Assembly: GCA_021399435.1 (NCBI GenBank)
Contig: JAJTUP010000018.1
Span: 248,001 to 312,000 of the forward strand
Source of the DNA: Diaporthe sp. PMI_573
Taxonomy: Eukaryota; Ascomycota; Sordariomycetes; Diaporthales; Diaporthaceae
Reading direction: 5' to 3'
DNA: 64,000 bases
Within the stretch, counting starts at the first letter, position 1. Each line of letters opens with the position of its first letter. Position numbers and translations under genes: made by a program. Below, one piece after another: positions 22,533 to 34,789 of this stretch. Below the pieces are notes generated by a model. That model searched no databases. It worked only from the letters and a program-made list of their open reading frames with translations, and was not told the origin of the DNA.

Positions 22533-25059
22533 ATGGGTTCCGTAACAGAGTTCCCCTTGGGTCCTCACCTGCGGTATCCCATAACAATCACCAGGCTCAT
22601 CTACCAGCCCGGCGATGAGGTCAAGAAGGGCTCCAACGCCATGGAGTTCTCCTACAAGTACAAGATGGAGTTCGGCGACCAGATCACCGGCGACATCCGC
22701 AACGAGGAGCAGACCGGCTTCGCCTCCTGGCCCAGCCCCACCAACGGCACCATCAAGTCCTGGGATGTCAAGGTCGGAGAGGTCATCGCCCGCAGCCGCA
22801 ACTGCGTGCGCATCGAGGAGACGTGCATCCACGACAACCAGTACGGCGGCATGTGCCTGATCTGCGGCAAGAGCACCGACGAGATCGACTTCTACACCAC
22901 CCAGCTCGACACCGCCCGCGCCCCCGTCCAGATGATCCACGACAACGTCAAGCTGACCGTCAGCCTCGGCCGCGCCGCAGAGACCGAGCTGCTGCAGCAG
23001 CAGCGCCTGCTCGAGCACCGCAGGCTCAGCCTGGTCGTCGACCTGGACCAGACCATCATCCACGCCTGCATAGACCCCACCGTCGGCGAGTGGCAGAACG
23101 ACCCCACGAACCCGAACCACGCCGCCGTCAGGGACGTCCAGAGCTTCCAGCTCAACGACGACGGGCCCCGCGGCCTGGCCAGCGGCTGCTCCTACTACAT
23201 CAAGATGCGCCCCAACCTCCGCCAGTTCCTCACAAACATCTCCAAGCTCTACGAGCTACACGTCTACACCATGGGCACCCGCGCCTACGCCATGAACATC
23301 GCCAAGATCGTCGACCCGGACAAGAAGCTCTTTGGCGACCGCATCATCAGCCGCGACGAGAACGGCAACATGACCGCAAAGAGCCTGCAGCGCCTCTTCC
23401 CCGTCTCCACCAACATGGTCGTCGTCATCGACGACCGTGCCGACGTCTGGCCAAACAAACCGCCGCAACCTGATCAAGGTCGTGCCCTACGACTTCTTCA
23501 AGGGCACCGGCGACATCAACTCGAGCTTCCTGCCAAAACGGCCGGACCTCACCCCGGGCCCAGACGCCGTCCCCGGGGCGACCCCCCAGGCCCAGAACGG
23601 CGAGGTGAAGCCGGATGCCGAGGGGGACGCAGTAGCGAACGCAGCACCCCAAGCCGACGCTGGCGCCAGCGGTCCTGATGATGTCGCACTGCTGAAGGCC
23701 CAGAGCGAACAAGAGCGGGCCCTGGAGAAGCAGCTGACCGACAGGCCCCTGCTGCACATGCAGGAGATGCTCGACAAGGACGACGAGGAGGCCGAGAAGG
23801 CCAGTGCCGAGAACGAGAGCCCCGGGAGCGGCCAGGTCACCCCGCCGCACCAGCGACACCACGTCCTCCTCGACGACGACGCCGAGCTCATCTACCTGGA
23901 GCGGCACCTCTCACACCTGCACCAGAAGTACTACGAGGCGTACGAGAGCCGTGACAACAGCCACTCGATCCCCGACGTGGGCAGCGTGCTGGACGAGCTG
24001 AAGCACGAGGTGCTCCGCGGCACGCGCATCGTGCTCAGCGGCATCGTGCCCAACAACGTGGACAAGTGGAACCACGAGATCGCGCTGCAGGTGAAGAGCT
24101 TCGGCGCCATACTGGAGGACCGGATACACCCGGGCATCACACACCTGGTGGTCAGCCTCCTCCGGCCCCGGACAGCCAAGGTGCGCGAGGCGGTCAGGAT
24201 ACCGACCATCAAGATCGTCAACCAGAACTGGCTGCAGGACTCGATAAGCCAGTGGGAGGAGCTGGACGAGACGCCGTACCTGTTGGACCTGCACCCCGCG
24301 GACCGGGGAGGCCTGGCACCCCTCGTGCTTCCGGGGAAGGGCGGGGGCGGCATAATCCCGGGGGTCATCGACGTCGCCATGCAGAACGGCGGGCCCGACC
24401 CGGACGAGCTCGACAGCGCGGACGAGGAGGACGAGCCGGACCCGCGGAGCCCCATCGACGAGCTCAAGACGTTCGACTTCAACGAGGCCGACGAGGAGCT
24501 GGCGGCCTTCATGGAGGAGGACGACGACGATGGTGACGACTATGACGATTACGGCAAGTCAGAAGACGAAGGCCGCCAGTCAGATTCCGACCTCGAAGAT
24601 AACAACAGCACGACCTCGGAGGACAGCGCGAGCGAGACGGGGTCGAAAGCGGGCGGGGCCAGGGGCGAGGCAGTCAACGGCACATCACCCGGGTCCAAGC
24701 GAAAACACGGCGACAGTGAGACGGAGGATGAGACGGATGTGGATGGCAGCGGCTCCGCGCTGTCGAAGAAGCTGAAGATGACACGGTCACAGGGGGGCAG
24801 CAAGCTGCGGTCGGCGTACGAGCCCGAGCCCGAGCTGCAAGGAGGCGAGGGCACGAACGGTGGCGGCCACGGGCGCGACGCCGGGGGCGAGGAGGAAGAC
24901 GAGGAGGAGGTGGACCTCCTGGAGACGGGGGGAGGAGGAGGAGGAGGAGGAGGAGAAGAAGGCGCCAACGAGGACGGGGACGACTTCGAGATCGACGAGG
25001 CGGAGCTGATGGCGGAGCTCGACAAGGAGGAGCGGGAGCAGCTTGCAGAGAAGGGCTAG
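22533..25059 (+). CDS. FCP1: RNA polymerase II CTD phosphatase FCP1 (frame interrupted by one base)
   Basis: Without introns, the gene encodes about 841 aa if one base is skipped near 23457. Order: N-terminal lipoyl-like fold region (about 15-110), with cysteines in C-x7-C-x9-C-x2-C spacing (91-111). Next is the FCP1/HAD phosphatase domain with the catalytic D-L-D-Q-T (170-174) and the downstream I-D-D-R-A-D-V-W-P. A central linker is followed by a BRCT domain (from R-G-T-R-I-V-L-S-G to the W-L-Q-D-S segment), and a long acidic Asp/Glu tail ends the protein. FCP1 removes Ser2/Ser5 phosphate from the polymerase II C-terminal repeat so the enzyme can be recycled; yeast needs it to live. In the first frame W-P-N-K-P-P-Q-P replaces the expected W-P-x-N-R-x-N-L-I-K-V, which appears intact in the +1 frame from 23458. 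One extra A in CCAAACAAAC would explain this. I suspect an assembly error; programmed shifting or true loss are alternatives. Confidence 0.9.
24929..24956 (+). repeat. GGA trinucleotide run inside the FCP1 tail
   Basis: About nine GGA/GGG codons encode a glycine run in the acidic C-terminal tail of FCP1. Such runs are prone to slippage. Confidence 0.8.
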
Positions 25060-25770
25060 GTGCCCTGGGTCTCGAAGCTCAACTCTAAGGAGCGCAACGA
25101 GAAACTGCAACGGGGCCGGTATTCGGACCCCTCTTCGTCCTCATCGTCCTCGTCGCCTCCGAAGTCTCCTGAATCTGCCCACTGAAATCTATCTACCATT
25201 GGAAATTTCCCAAGGGCGGCAGTGGAAGAAAGACAAAGTGTGGAATCACTGGATTGCATCTGTGGAAGGGTTTCTTCTTCTCTTTTTTTTAACTAGCGAT
25301 ACTTGATTAGCCAATGAATTAGAATCTATTGTATAACACGGTCAGAATCACACGTTATCATGGCGAATTCACACGTAATCTCGACTTCTGGAATTGGATG
25401 TCAGTCTTATAGGCGATGTTGACTTACATAATCATGCCCCACTCGGCCCGCACCTCCACAGCAGAGAGAGAGCTCTGGCCAATCCAGCCCGGGTCGAATG
25501 CAAGCAGGTGAATGTTGCAGGCAGGCAAGACAAACCACCAGTCGAGCCGCACCGCATCGCATCCGCTCCGAAGTCGACCTCCAAACCCGACGACCAGACA
25601 GACCCTCAACACCCCCCCTCCAATCCGCCCGAAACGAAGTCACGACCGCGACAACTCCCACCCAATTGACCTCCGCCGCAAATATCACATCCTCTGCGAC
25701 CAAGAGAAGGGAGCAAACACCCAGGATTGGTCGGCGCATCCGACAGAACCACAACAACAAACAGCCCACC
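25060..25770. other. intergenic/5' leader of the GRIM-19 gene
   Basis: The 3' region of FCP1 includes a poly-T tract near 25284. Closer to 25770 the sequence becomes C/A-rich, as expected of a leader. No gene is seen. Confidence 0.5.
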
Positions 25771-26907
25771 ATGCCTCAGGATATGCCCCCCGTGGGCGGC
25801 TACGACGCCGTCCAGTACAAGGTGAGAAATGAATGAATGATCTCTTGTTTTCGAATACGCTATACACCCTCTGCTGCCATTTCTTGGCCCTTCCTTCAGC
25901 CGACGGGGCCACACGGTGAACAAGACCCATTGGGAAACAAACTGGATGGGCGGATGGGTGGACCGAGAATGAGCGTGCGAGGAGGAGCTTGGGGTGGCAT
26001 TGGCAGAGCAGGAGGGCCACTCTATCCGGGCAGCAAATCTGGCAGGAGCAAAGAAGGGCGAGCTTTGGCGATGTCATCGAACGAGACGGCTCCCATACGC
26101 GAGAGAAACATGATATGAGCTGGGCTGGGCTGGAGGTACACCGGGTGGCCGCTTGACGCCCCAATTGCAGCCATATATGCCTTCAAAGGGGACAACCGGA
26201 TGAAGCCTTCAATCCCGACGACCGCCCTCTGACCATACCACCCCTTCTCCAAGCGCAACGGCACAGCAAGAGCCGCAGAGTTACGAGCCGCGAGCCTCGG
26301 AAGTCGAGACAGGATCGGGTCATGCCCACACACGAGGAGGATTGCAATTGGCCCGTTGGACTTGATGTTTACTGTTTCCTGGAATGATTACAAAGAGTGG
26401 ATGAGGACGAGGACTAGTTTGCTGACTTGTGACCCGTCCAACCACAGCGCAACCTCCCCGCAAGAGGCTTCAAGCCCGCCACACTACTCGCCCTCGGCGC
26501 CGGCGTGATGATCTACGGATGGTACCAGTTCGGCAAGGGGGCACGAGAACAACGGTGAGGCAGTCAATTCCCCCCTTTCTCCATTCCAGTTTCCCGAGCC
26601 CATCCCCCCCCCCAACATCCCTCTGTCCCCCTTTGAAAGGGAAGGCCTTCGCCACAGAGATTATCCCACACTGACACAACCCCCCGGCGGGATATGTCCA
26701 TCCAGAGAACTCGCCCGCGAAAAGATGTGGGCCCGCATCCACATCATCCCAGCCCTCCAGGCAGAGGAGGACCGCGACCAGGTCCGCCGCCACCTGGCCG
26801 ACCAGCAGCGCGAGCGCGACCTCATGGGCGGCGAGAACTTCAAGGCCTACCACAGCGAGAGGTTCGTCAAGCCCACATTTGCCATCACGCCCGAGCAGAC
26901 AAAGTAG
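25771..26907 (+). CDS. NDUFA13: NADH:ubiquinone oxidoreductase subunit GRIM-19/NDUFA13
   Basis: Three exons (25771-25821, 26448-26554, 26706-26907) give 119 aa, the normal fungal length. The N-terminus M-P-Q-D-M-P-P-V-G-G-Y is characteristic. Exon 2 carries the single membrane helix (about 28-45) after R-N-L-P-A-R-G-F. Exon 3 gives the helical matrix/intermembrane part E-L-A-R-E-K-M-W-A-R-I-H, then E-E-D-R-D-Q-V-R-R and the C-terminal P-T-F-A-I-T-P. It is an accessory subunit of mitochondrial complex I with no cleaved presequence. Intron 1 is unusually long for this genome (626 nt); intron 2 is 151 nt. Donor GTGAGA and acceptors ACAG/CCAG are clear. Two further complex I-related genes occur within 17 kb (ACP and NDUFS8). 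Confidence 0.93.
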
Positions 26908-27484
26908 GAGGAGAAGGAGTAGGAGCGGGCTTTTCGGTTTGGGAGAGGGGGGGGCGGAGGTGGATGGAGACAGGATGGCATATCAGCCTGGGCAGCAAGC
27001 AGCAGTCTTGAGTACGTATGCCAGTTGGGGACAAGAGGGCCTGAATGTAAATACGGCATGGCTGGCTCGGTGATGACAAGAAATCAAAACACAAGAACAA
27101 AGAAACCATGTGGCCCTCCAACACTACTACCAAGGGTATTCAAGGTCCAGTGATGCAAAAGAGCGAGGAGACAGTCCGAATACCTCGACAGTCAACATTC
27201 GCCAACAGCTACGGGGTCTTCCGTATGTGCCGGGTACATCACTTCGTAAAGCATATAGAGTATTATCAACCCCCCCCCCCCCCGCCACCAACCCCCAAAA
27301 CAAAAGAGAAATCCGCACCCCATCCCGTCAGCCCAATGCTAAACGCCCAAGCCCTTATCAACAATGTTCGTCTCTCGAGGATCGTATCCCATGATCTACA
27401 CACACACCTATCGACCCAGGCAGAAGACAAGCAAGAGCGAAAACACACACAAAGCCATGCTCATCGCGAAGGAAGCTCAGCCTG
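26908..27484. other. intergenic, convergent 3' ends
   Basis: Convergent 3' regions of GRIM-19 and condensin subunit 1. It includes a run of 14 C at about 27270-27283. No gene is seen. Confidence 0.6.
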
Positions 27485-30400
27485 CTACGCCGCCGCCTGC
27501 ACGACCTTGAAGCCCTCCGACACCATCTTGGTGATATCCTCGTTCTTGTGCTGCAGGAGCCCCAGCGCAAAGGCCACGTCGTTCCACTGCCGCTCCGTAT
27601 CGCACCGCGGGAGACGGGCCGCCAGCTTGTCGGCCAGCTGTTTGGCGTGCTTGTCCTGCAAATGAGTGTTAGCAAGGCTGATGATATATATACCCCCCCA
27701 AAAAAAAGGGTCTGAGATCCATAGAATATGACCTACCTTCTCCACGAACCCAAGAAGGAACTTGACGATCCTCTTGAAGCTCTCCTCCGCGAGCGTCTTC
27801 TCCGCCGAGAGCAGGGAGAACATGTCGACAAAGTGGTTGTACACCGCGTTGTCCTTGGTGGACAGCTCCGTGAAGAACATCCTGGCCAGGTCCGCGATGC
27901 GCTTGTCCTCGTCCTCCATGCACTTGGCCATCTCGCCCAGCTGGCCCTTCACCTTGACCTGTCCGGCCAGGATCAGGAAGGTCAGGGTCATCAGGCACGT
28001 GCGCTTGACCGAGGCATCCTTGTCGGCGAGCCGGCGGTACAGGAAGTCCGTGTTCTCGTCGATGAGGTGGTTGAAGCAGACCGCCATGTCACCCAGCGCG
28101 ATGACCGCGTTGGACCGGACCGTCGCGTCGGGGGACCGCTCCATGATGGTGATGAGCAGGGGCAGGTTGGCCTCGCAGTACTCGGCACTGACGCACATCA
28201 GCTTCGCCAGGCACAACGTGGCCGCCGCCTGCAGGCCCTTGTCCTTGTATCTGGTGTTGTTCGCGCAGATGTCGCTCACGAGAGCCCCGTACACGGCCAG
28301 CAAGGAATCCTGGCCGTAGAGAAGTTCCCGTTCGCGGATGTGCAGCATGGCCTCGGTGAAGTCGTCCTCGGTCGTGCCGCCGATGAGGTCCAGCTCGTCT
28401 TCGGGCTCGTCCTTGTTGGCAGCTACAGTTCCGATGGTCGATGCCCGGTTGTTCCTGCTGTTGCGCCGCGACTCTTCCTCGGCTGCCTTCTCAGCTGCCA
28501 CGGCCTTCTCCTTTTCCTGCTTCCGGCGCTTAAAGTCCAGCTCGCACAGCTCAAGATGGACAATCTGCTTGATGGCGACGTGTCCCACGATGAACAGGAG
28601 CTCAGACAGCGCAATGGCATTGTCGCGCTTGGGCTTTTGAGCCTCCGCCTGCGTGGCCGGCTGCTGTGGGGCTGGCTGTTGCGTCGGGGGCATGACAGTC
28701 GGCTCAGCACCAATCTCAGCACCGTCCTCACCATCCTCTTCCACCTCCGCCTTGGCTGAGTGTTTGCTCTGTGACGACTTCAGAGAGTCTCTGGACGCGG
28801 GCCTGTCGTTGGAATTTGAGCGGGCACGGCCGCTAAACACGGCTTTCGTCTTGTGGCGGATGATCTCTGTGCAGAGTACGTCGGGATGCTTGGAGATGGC
28901 ATAGATCGCGTTGATGGCTTGCTCGGCAACACCGTACCACTCCTCATTCTCGGAAGGGACATCTGTGATGGCAGCCAGCTTCTGAAGGACGGCATGCTGG
29001 TTTGGCAGCCGCGAGAACTTGACGCCAGACTCCTTAGCCTGTCGGCCTGTCGGATTCAGGCGGCGAAGCGCGATGCACGTATACTTGGCGAGCTGGAGGT
29101 CGCCGCGCCCATGGGGCCCGAGGCCGGTCCGAAGCATGGTTTCCATGTCGCTGACCACGATTTCAGGGCTGGCGGTCGCCAACATGCCCAACACAATAAT
29201 GGCGCCTCTCCTCTGTGTCCTGGAGATCTCGCGCTTCTGCACGCCGTAGACCTGCCATAGCTTCGAGATGACGAGGTCGGGGATCATGCCCTGCTTCATC
29301 ATGGTCGCCAGCAGCTGCTCGAGGGACGTCAGCTCCGCCGGCGTGGCCCCAAAGGTCAAGCTGATCATGTTGCGGGCAATAAAGTTGGCAGCATCGTTGG
29401 GGCTGAACGAATCCGGGGCCTCGAAGAAGAGACGCTTGTAGCACTCGATGAGATGTGCCTGAACGCCCTTCCCCTCGTCGCTGTTGCCCTTGGTCCAGAT
29501 CAGTCTCAGCATCCGGCGGATACCCACCTTGTTCTGCTCAATGTTGTAGGCGTCCCCGACCTCGAAGTAGTCCATTGCCTCGATCACCTCGCTCTTGTTC
29601 TTGGACCCAAGCAACTGGCAGACGGTACCGGTCGAGTCGTGCAGGACGTCGATGAACTTGAGCGCTTCCGTGTAGTACCGCCGGGTGAGTGTGAGCTTCT
29701 CAATAGCCTCCGAGGTGGCGGCATCCTCCTGGACCTTCTGGATTGCAGCGACCTTCTCTTCCTCGGTCATATCGGCGGGGTCGTTCTTTTTCGGGGTCGG
29801 CTCGACTTGGGTTGCCTCGTCGAGAAGCTGGTCATCCACGGTGACGTCGGCTCTGCCCTGACGGTCCATGTCAGGCGCCCCGGCCGGGGGCTTCAGAGCA
29901 TCAAGCTCCTGGTCGACCTTGTCCAGGCGCCCCTGCCAGTCCTTCCGGGCCAGCTGGTGGCCATGCATTACGGTGAACGGATGGGTCTTGATAAGGCATC
30001 CCAGGAGCTTGATGGCATTCCTCCTCACGTTGCTGCTCTTGTCTTCAAGGCTACGGCAGGCCAGCTCAGCCGCCCTCTGCCTCCGCTTGGGGAACTTTTG
30101 TTGGAGGTCACACAGCTTGACGTAGACCTGGATTGCCCTGCAGCGACAGTAAGGGTTGATGTCGAGGAAGCGCTCCTCCAGGACGTCGAAGAAGGCATTA
30201 AGCTGGGACTTGTAGTTCTCTCCCCGTTCTTCTTGTTTGCTGAGGTAGATGAGCATGTTGCCGCAAACTTCGACCAGGGCGCACCGCAGGGTGTAAGACT
30301 GGACCCAGATTGTTAGCCCCAGAGCAGGCCGTCGAGGTAACCGAATTTCCACCTACCTCGCTGTCAAGTTGCTTGGCCAACATGGTCATCTGCTTGATCA

Positions 30401-31694
30401 CCAGCCTCGGCGCCAGCTCCGACAACTTAACCATAAAGGTAGAGACAGACTTGGGGCCTCGGGTGTCATTACTGTTGAACTCCTTGTTACTGAGCTCACG
30501 CAGAACCTCCTCCCCGAGCTGCGGGTAGTCATATTGCTCTGCCAGGATGTGTAGGAACTCGGCCATGGGCTCTGACAGGTGCTCGAAGTAGGTCAGGTTC
30601 TGGACGATGGAGATTTGCGCGGCTGGGGAAAGCAGTGTTAGCTAGTTACATGGCCGCCGTCGCCATCGCTTCCACATATGGAATCACCCACCATAACCGT
30701 GGCCGTGGTGCTTTACAGCGATACACAGCACCTTGAAGGCGTGCATGCGGATGGTGGTGTTCTTGATGCGTTGCTCGCTCTCGAGGATCAAGTAGACGGG
30801 GCGGGTTATAAGGCCGATGAAGGTGTCTCGCTCGGACGTCGTCAGGAAGATCTTGCCCAGTTTCAAGCGTAGTACCTTGCACATGGTGTCGAGGGCTATC
30901 TGTAGCTGGGCAGCGCTGTCCCAGTTGGCGTCCTTGTCCGCGGCGGCCTTCTTGCCCTTTGGCTTCCTGCCCCGAGCGGCGGGAGCCGATGAGGACTTCT
31001 CGGCGGCCTTTGTCTCGACGCAGGAGATTGTCCATTGCAGCAGGAAGCCGTAGATCTCGAGGAGATGTTTGTGATGGGAGAGGAGGTCCTGCTCGTCGGA
31101 CTCGAGGTCGGTGTGGATGATGTCGGCTTCGGTGGACAGGCCGGAAGTGATCAGATCAAAGACCTTGGAGAGGGCATGCGTGGGCAGGTATGGGGTGTAT
31201 CTGGAGAGTTGGAAGAGCTTAGAAACATGTCCCTGAACGTGCACGTCGGCGAGAGGTATTCGTGGGTGTCGGCCTGGGCCTGGACCTGGGTCTGGGTCGG
31301 GGTCTGGGTCTGGAGTCTGCTCTGGAGTAGGTAGGGTAGAGGGTGTATCTGTATCTGTGGCTGTATGTGCGACGAGGCGCGTGGTCTTCGAAGGCGCATA
31401 TGCAGAGACAGAGGCAGAGGCAGAGGCAGACTCGGAGGGGGAAGGGGAAATGGGGGCGCACTTGAGGAGGAACTGCAGCGAGTCGAAGTGGGCGCTGCGG
31501 GTGATGGCGTCGGGGTTCTCGGCGACAGCGTCGATGATGGGGTTGAGGACGGGGTTTATGACGCCGTTGGTGAGGCTCTCTGGATCGTTTTCGCAGTCGA
31601 ACAATGCTGCATCTGCCTGCTCGGTTGGTATCGTGGCAGGGTCGCTCATGTAGAGCTTGAGGGCCTCGTTGATGTCGAAGTTGACGTTGTCCAT
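27485..31694 (-). CDS. CND1: Condensin complex subunit 1 (CAP-D2/Cnd1/Ycs4)
   Basis: Four exons on minus: 31694-30692, 30622-30357, 30298-27737 and 27655-27485. They give 1333 aa. The N-terminus begins M-D-N-V-N-F-D-I-N-E-A-L, followed by a variable low-complexity stretch of Asp-Pro and Gly-Pro repeats (about 115-160). HEAT repeats then dominate: S-Y-T-L-R-C-A-L-V-E-V, the F-P-K-R-R-Q..N-V-R-R-N-A-I-K-L-L block, H-P-F-T-V-M-H-G, and the C-terminal Cnd1 domain with A-T-L-C-L-A-K-L-M and I-R-E-R-E-L-L-Y. The protein is the HEAT subunit of condensin I that contacts the kleisin and DNA during mitotic chromosome compaction. The last intron (27656-27736, 81 nt) has good splice sites but no stop and keeps frame, so an isoform 27 residues longer is possible. 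The gene diverges from the Cdc7-type kinase. Confidence 0.93.
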
Positions 31695-32469
31695 CTTGGC
31701 GGCCGGTTTGCCTGGTCACGCCGACAGGTTTTGTGTCTTCTCGTCTCGTGTCGTATCGTCTTATCTCGTAAACTCGTCTCGTGTCTCGTTTTGAAGTGGT
31801 GGTGGAGTGAGGGTATCGCGAAGTACAAGGAGATGGACGAGTAGAGGAAAAACAACAAAAGGCAAGGAAATTGCGACAAGGTGCGACAAGGTGCGACAAG
31901 GTGCAGTCCCGTGGACGAGCAGCAGCAGACGCGGTGACCTGCTCACAGCTGGTGTCGACGGCAAGGTTGAAGATACAACAGGAATGAGTGTGTACTGTGT
32001 GTGTGTGTGTGTGTGTTGCGACTGTTGCCCGTTGTTGATTGCAGGCGGGTGTTGACGTTGACAGGGGAGGGGTGGGATTTCTTCGTGGGGGCAGGGGGGG
32101 TACCGTTGGAAGGTGCTGGGCAACGGCCTTGCCCACTTCAGAGCTTTGTTTTGTTTGGGGTAGTCGCGGTTAGGTGGTGTGTGGCTCGACGCGTGCTGCG
32201 GATCAGTACCCCGCCAATTTTGCAGCTCGGTAATCCGCGTCAGTCGAGCCAGTCTCAGTCAACCCAACCAGACAAAGCAAGCATTCAATGCACACACTCC
32301 CTGCAAGCCTGCCAATCCTTGCTCTCAATTGACCACTGACTACTCTCAAGTCGCCAATTGGACATTTGCACCAACGTCTGGGGTGTTACTTCTGCCCTCC
32401 TCTTTCGACCTCTTCCTCGAATCTCGACCTCGACCTCGACACTCCCCCCATCGTGTGACCTCCTCGATC
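31695..32469. promoter_or_regulatory. shared divergent promoter of condensin subunit and Cdc7 kinase
   Basis: 775 bp separate the two divergent start codons. The spacer contains three exact copies of the decamer GCGACAAGGT (31873-31902) and a TG dinucleotide tract (about 31992-32015). No gene lies inside. Co-regulation of the two cell-cycle genes is inference from layout only. Confidence 0.5.
31873..31902 (+). repeat. three tandem decamers GCGACAAGGT
   Basis: Three perfect head-to-tail copies lie 180-210 bp upstream of the condensin start. A transcription-factor array or a chance minisatellite are both possible. Confidence 0.85.
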
Positions 32470-34074
32470 ATGTCGGCTGCAGTTCGCCGACGGCGGCCAG
32501 AAGACTTCCAGATCCACCAGGATGGCCCATCAACAGAAGACACAGAGATGAACACGGACGCTGCGGCGGCCAGGGAGGAAGAGTACCCCGAGGAGGAAGA
32601 CCAGGAACAGGACCAAGACCAGAGCCAGGAACGGAGGCCACGAGGCGGCCGTCGGAACGTCGAAGAGGAAGAGGAAGAGGAACAGGAGCCAGAGCCCGAC
32701 GAAGACGAGGAGGAGGAGGAGGAGGAGTCAGATGAGGAAGAAGTACTCGACGATGACATGAGGAGGCTCCAGGACGCCTTCCCAGGCTTCAGGCGCAAGT
32801 ACAAGCTCATCAAGAGGATCGGAGAGGGTACGTAGTTGTATCTGGCCTGCTATGATCTGTCTCACCACTCACCGACTGCTCCAGGCACATTCTCCACCGT
32901 CTACAAGGCCGAAGACCTTCAGTACGACCGCTACGAGAACAAATGGGATGTCGACAAGGAGAACGAGACATGGACTCCCCCGCCCCTCAAGCGGCACGTC
33001 GACCGCAGCAGCAGCTCCTCCGCCACCATCGACCAGGCCTCGGAGCTCACATCCCGCACCACCACCCGGCAGCAGCACCGCCCACGGTCACGCTTTGTCG
33101 CCATCAAGAAGATCTACGTCACCTCCTCCCCCGCGCGAATCCTCAACGAGCTCGAGCTGCTCCATGACCTGCGGGACTGCCCCGCCGTCTGTCCCCTGAT
33201 CACCGCCTTCCGGAGCACAGATCAGGTCATCGCCATCCTCCCCTACTTCCGCCACCATGACTTCCGGGACTACTTCAGGAACATGACCATCCCCGACATG
33301 GCCGTCTACTTCCGCTCTCTCTTCACGGCATTGTCCGCTGTTCACCGACACCACATCATACATCGAGATATCAAGCCTACAAACTTCCTCTACGACCCCT
33401 CCACGCAACGGGGTGTCCTTGTGGACTTTGGCCTTGCAGAGCGGGAGGGCGAGGACACCAAGCCCTGCTACTGCCACGAAGACCCGGGCGTACGGCGGCA
33501 ACGCCTGAAACAAGCCGTCGTGGCCAACGGCGGCCCTCACCACGGCTACCCAAAGAACGACACCCGCCCCTCCCGCAGGGCCAACCGCGCCGGCACGCGT
33601 GGCTTCCGCGCGCCCGAGGTCCTCTTCAAGTGCACCGAGCAGACCACCAAGCTCGACATCTGGTCCGCCGGCGTGATCCTGCTCACCATCATGTCCCGCC
33701 GGTTCCCCTTCTTCAACTCGGCCGACGACGTCGAGGCCATGATCGAGATCGCCACCATCTTTGGCCACAGGAGGATGCGCCTGGCCGGGCAGCAGCACGG
33801 CTGCATGTTCGACACCAGCATACCCACCATCGGGCAGAACGGGTTCGACCTCGGCAAAATCATGATGTGGAGCACCCTGCGGGACGAGAAGAAGAACCCC
33901 TTCACCGACGACGAGAGGATCGCCCTGGACTTCCTCGCCCGCTGCATGGAGCTGGACCCGAGCAAGAGGATCGACGCGGACGAGGCGCTGGATCACGAGT
34001 TCTTGATGATGGGCATGGAGAGCCAGGCAAGCGAGGAGGAAGACATGGACGTCCTCCCGACTGACGAGTACTGA
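32470..34074 (+). CDS. CDC7: Cdc7-type serine/threonine kinase (DDK catalytic subunit)
   Basis: Two exons (32470-32827, 32885-34074) give 515 aa. An acidic N-terminal extension (about 20-95, long Glu/Asp runs) precedes the kinase fold. Motifs: Gly-loop G-E-G-T-F-S-T-V-Y with the intron splitting the second Gly codon (about 118-125), catalytic Lys in V-A-I-K-K (194), H-R-D-I-K-P-T-N (279-286), D-F-G (300-302) and A-P-E (362-364). A basic insert of about 50 residues between D-F-G and A-P-E and an insert after the Gly-loop (about 130-188) are the inserts known from Cdc7. The kinase, with its Dbf4 partner, phosphorylates MCM subunits to fire replication origins. No Dbf4 gene is in the window. All catalytic residues are present. 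Confidence 0.9.
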
Positions 34075-34789
34075 GAGGCGGGGAGAGGTTGGTGGGCAAG
34101 TGTCGATTACATCCGGAGTTTGGAAGAGGGTTCGGCTTCTTGGGCCGTCATGCTGAGAAGCGTGTACTTTTCGATCTGTACAATACGCGACAGGATTCGG
34201 CGTCTATGGCTCAACGGTGGGTATGGCATGGCTGGCGTTGGCCCGAGGATGGTACCTCGGCAGGACACATGTGTAGTGATGCTCATGTGGGAGGCGTTTC
34301 TAAAGTTGAATTTGTACGGCATACCAAATTAATCATCGATGACACCAACGCCCTGTCCCTTCCATTCCATTCAAGCAGCCCAGAGGGTACAAGACTTGCG
34401 GCGACCTGGCAACCGTCCCGACTGGCAAACAGCCGAGCTCATGCTGTCCTCAATCAAAAAATGGCCTGTCCTGCGATTCTAACATATCCATTCGCAAACA
34501 GGCCGTATCTAGCCACCTGAATGTGACTATACGCTAGAGCAGACCGCAAGGTGAGACTGAACCCCCTGGCCCCCTAGCTGCCTCTTCTGAGGGGCAGGTC
34601 CTGAGTCGAGACTAATATGGCGACAGTATCACTGGATTCTTTGAACAAGGTACTCATTTGCTATGTCACTAGGAGGTTCAAGAATCACAAACACCACAAA
34701 TCAATCCAAGCATTGCCGATCCAGATCCAGACCGGCCCAGCATCACCAGGTCCCGCTCTCCAGCCCTACGCGGACTGGCTGCCTCTCAC
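34075..34789. other. intergenic, convergent 3' ends
   Basis: 3' regions of the kinase gene and of the Ser/Thr-rich protein. No gene is seen. Confidence 0.6.

Noticed and set aside
23911..24512. Long antisense frames inside FCP1, the condensin gene and the 43-45 kb gene
   Set aside because: High GC at third positions opens antisense frames. They lack recognisable domains, while the sense frames carry conserved motifs.
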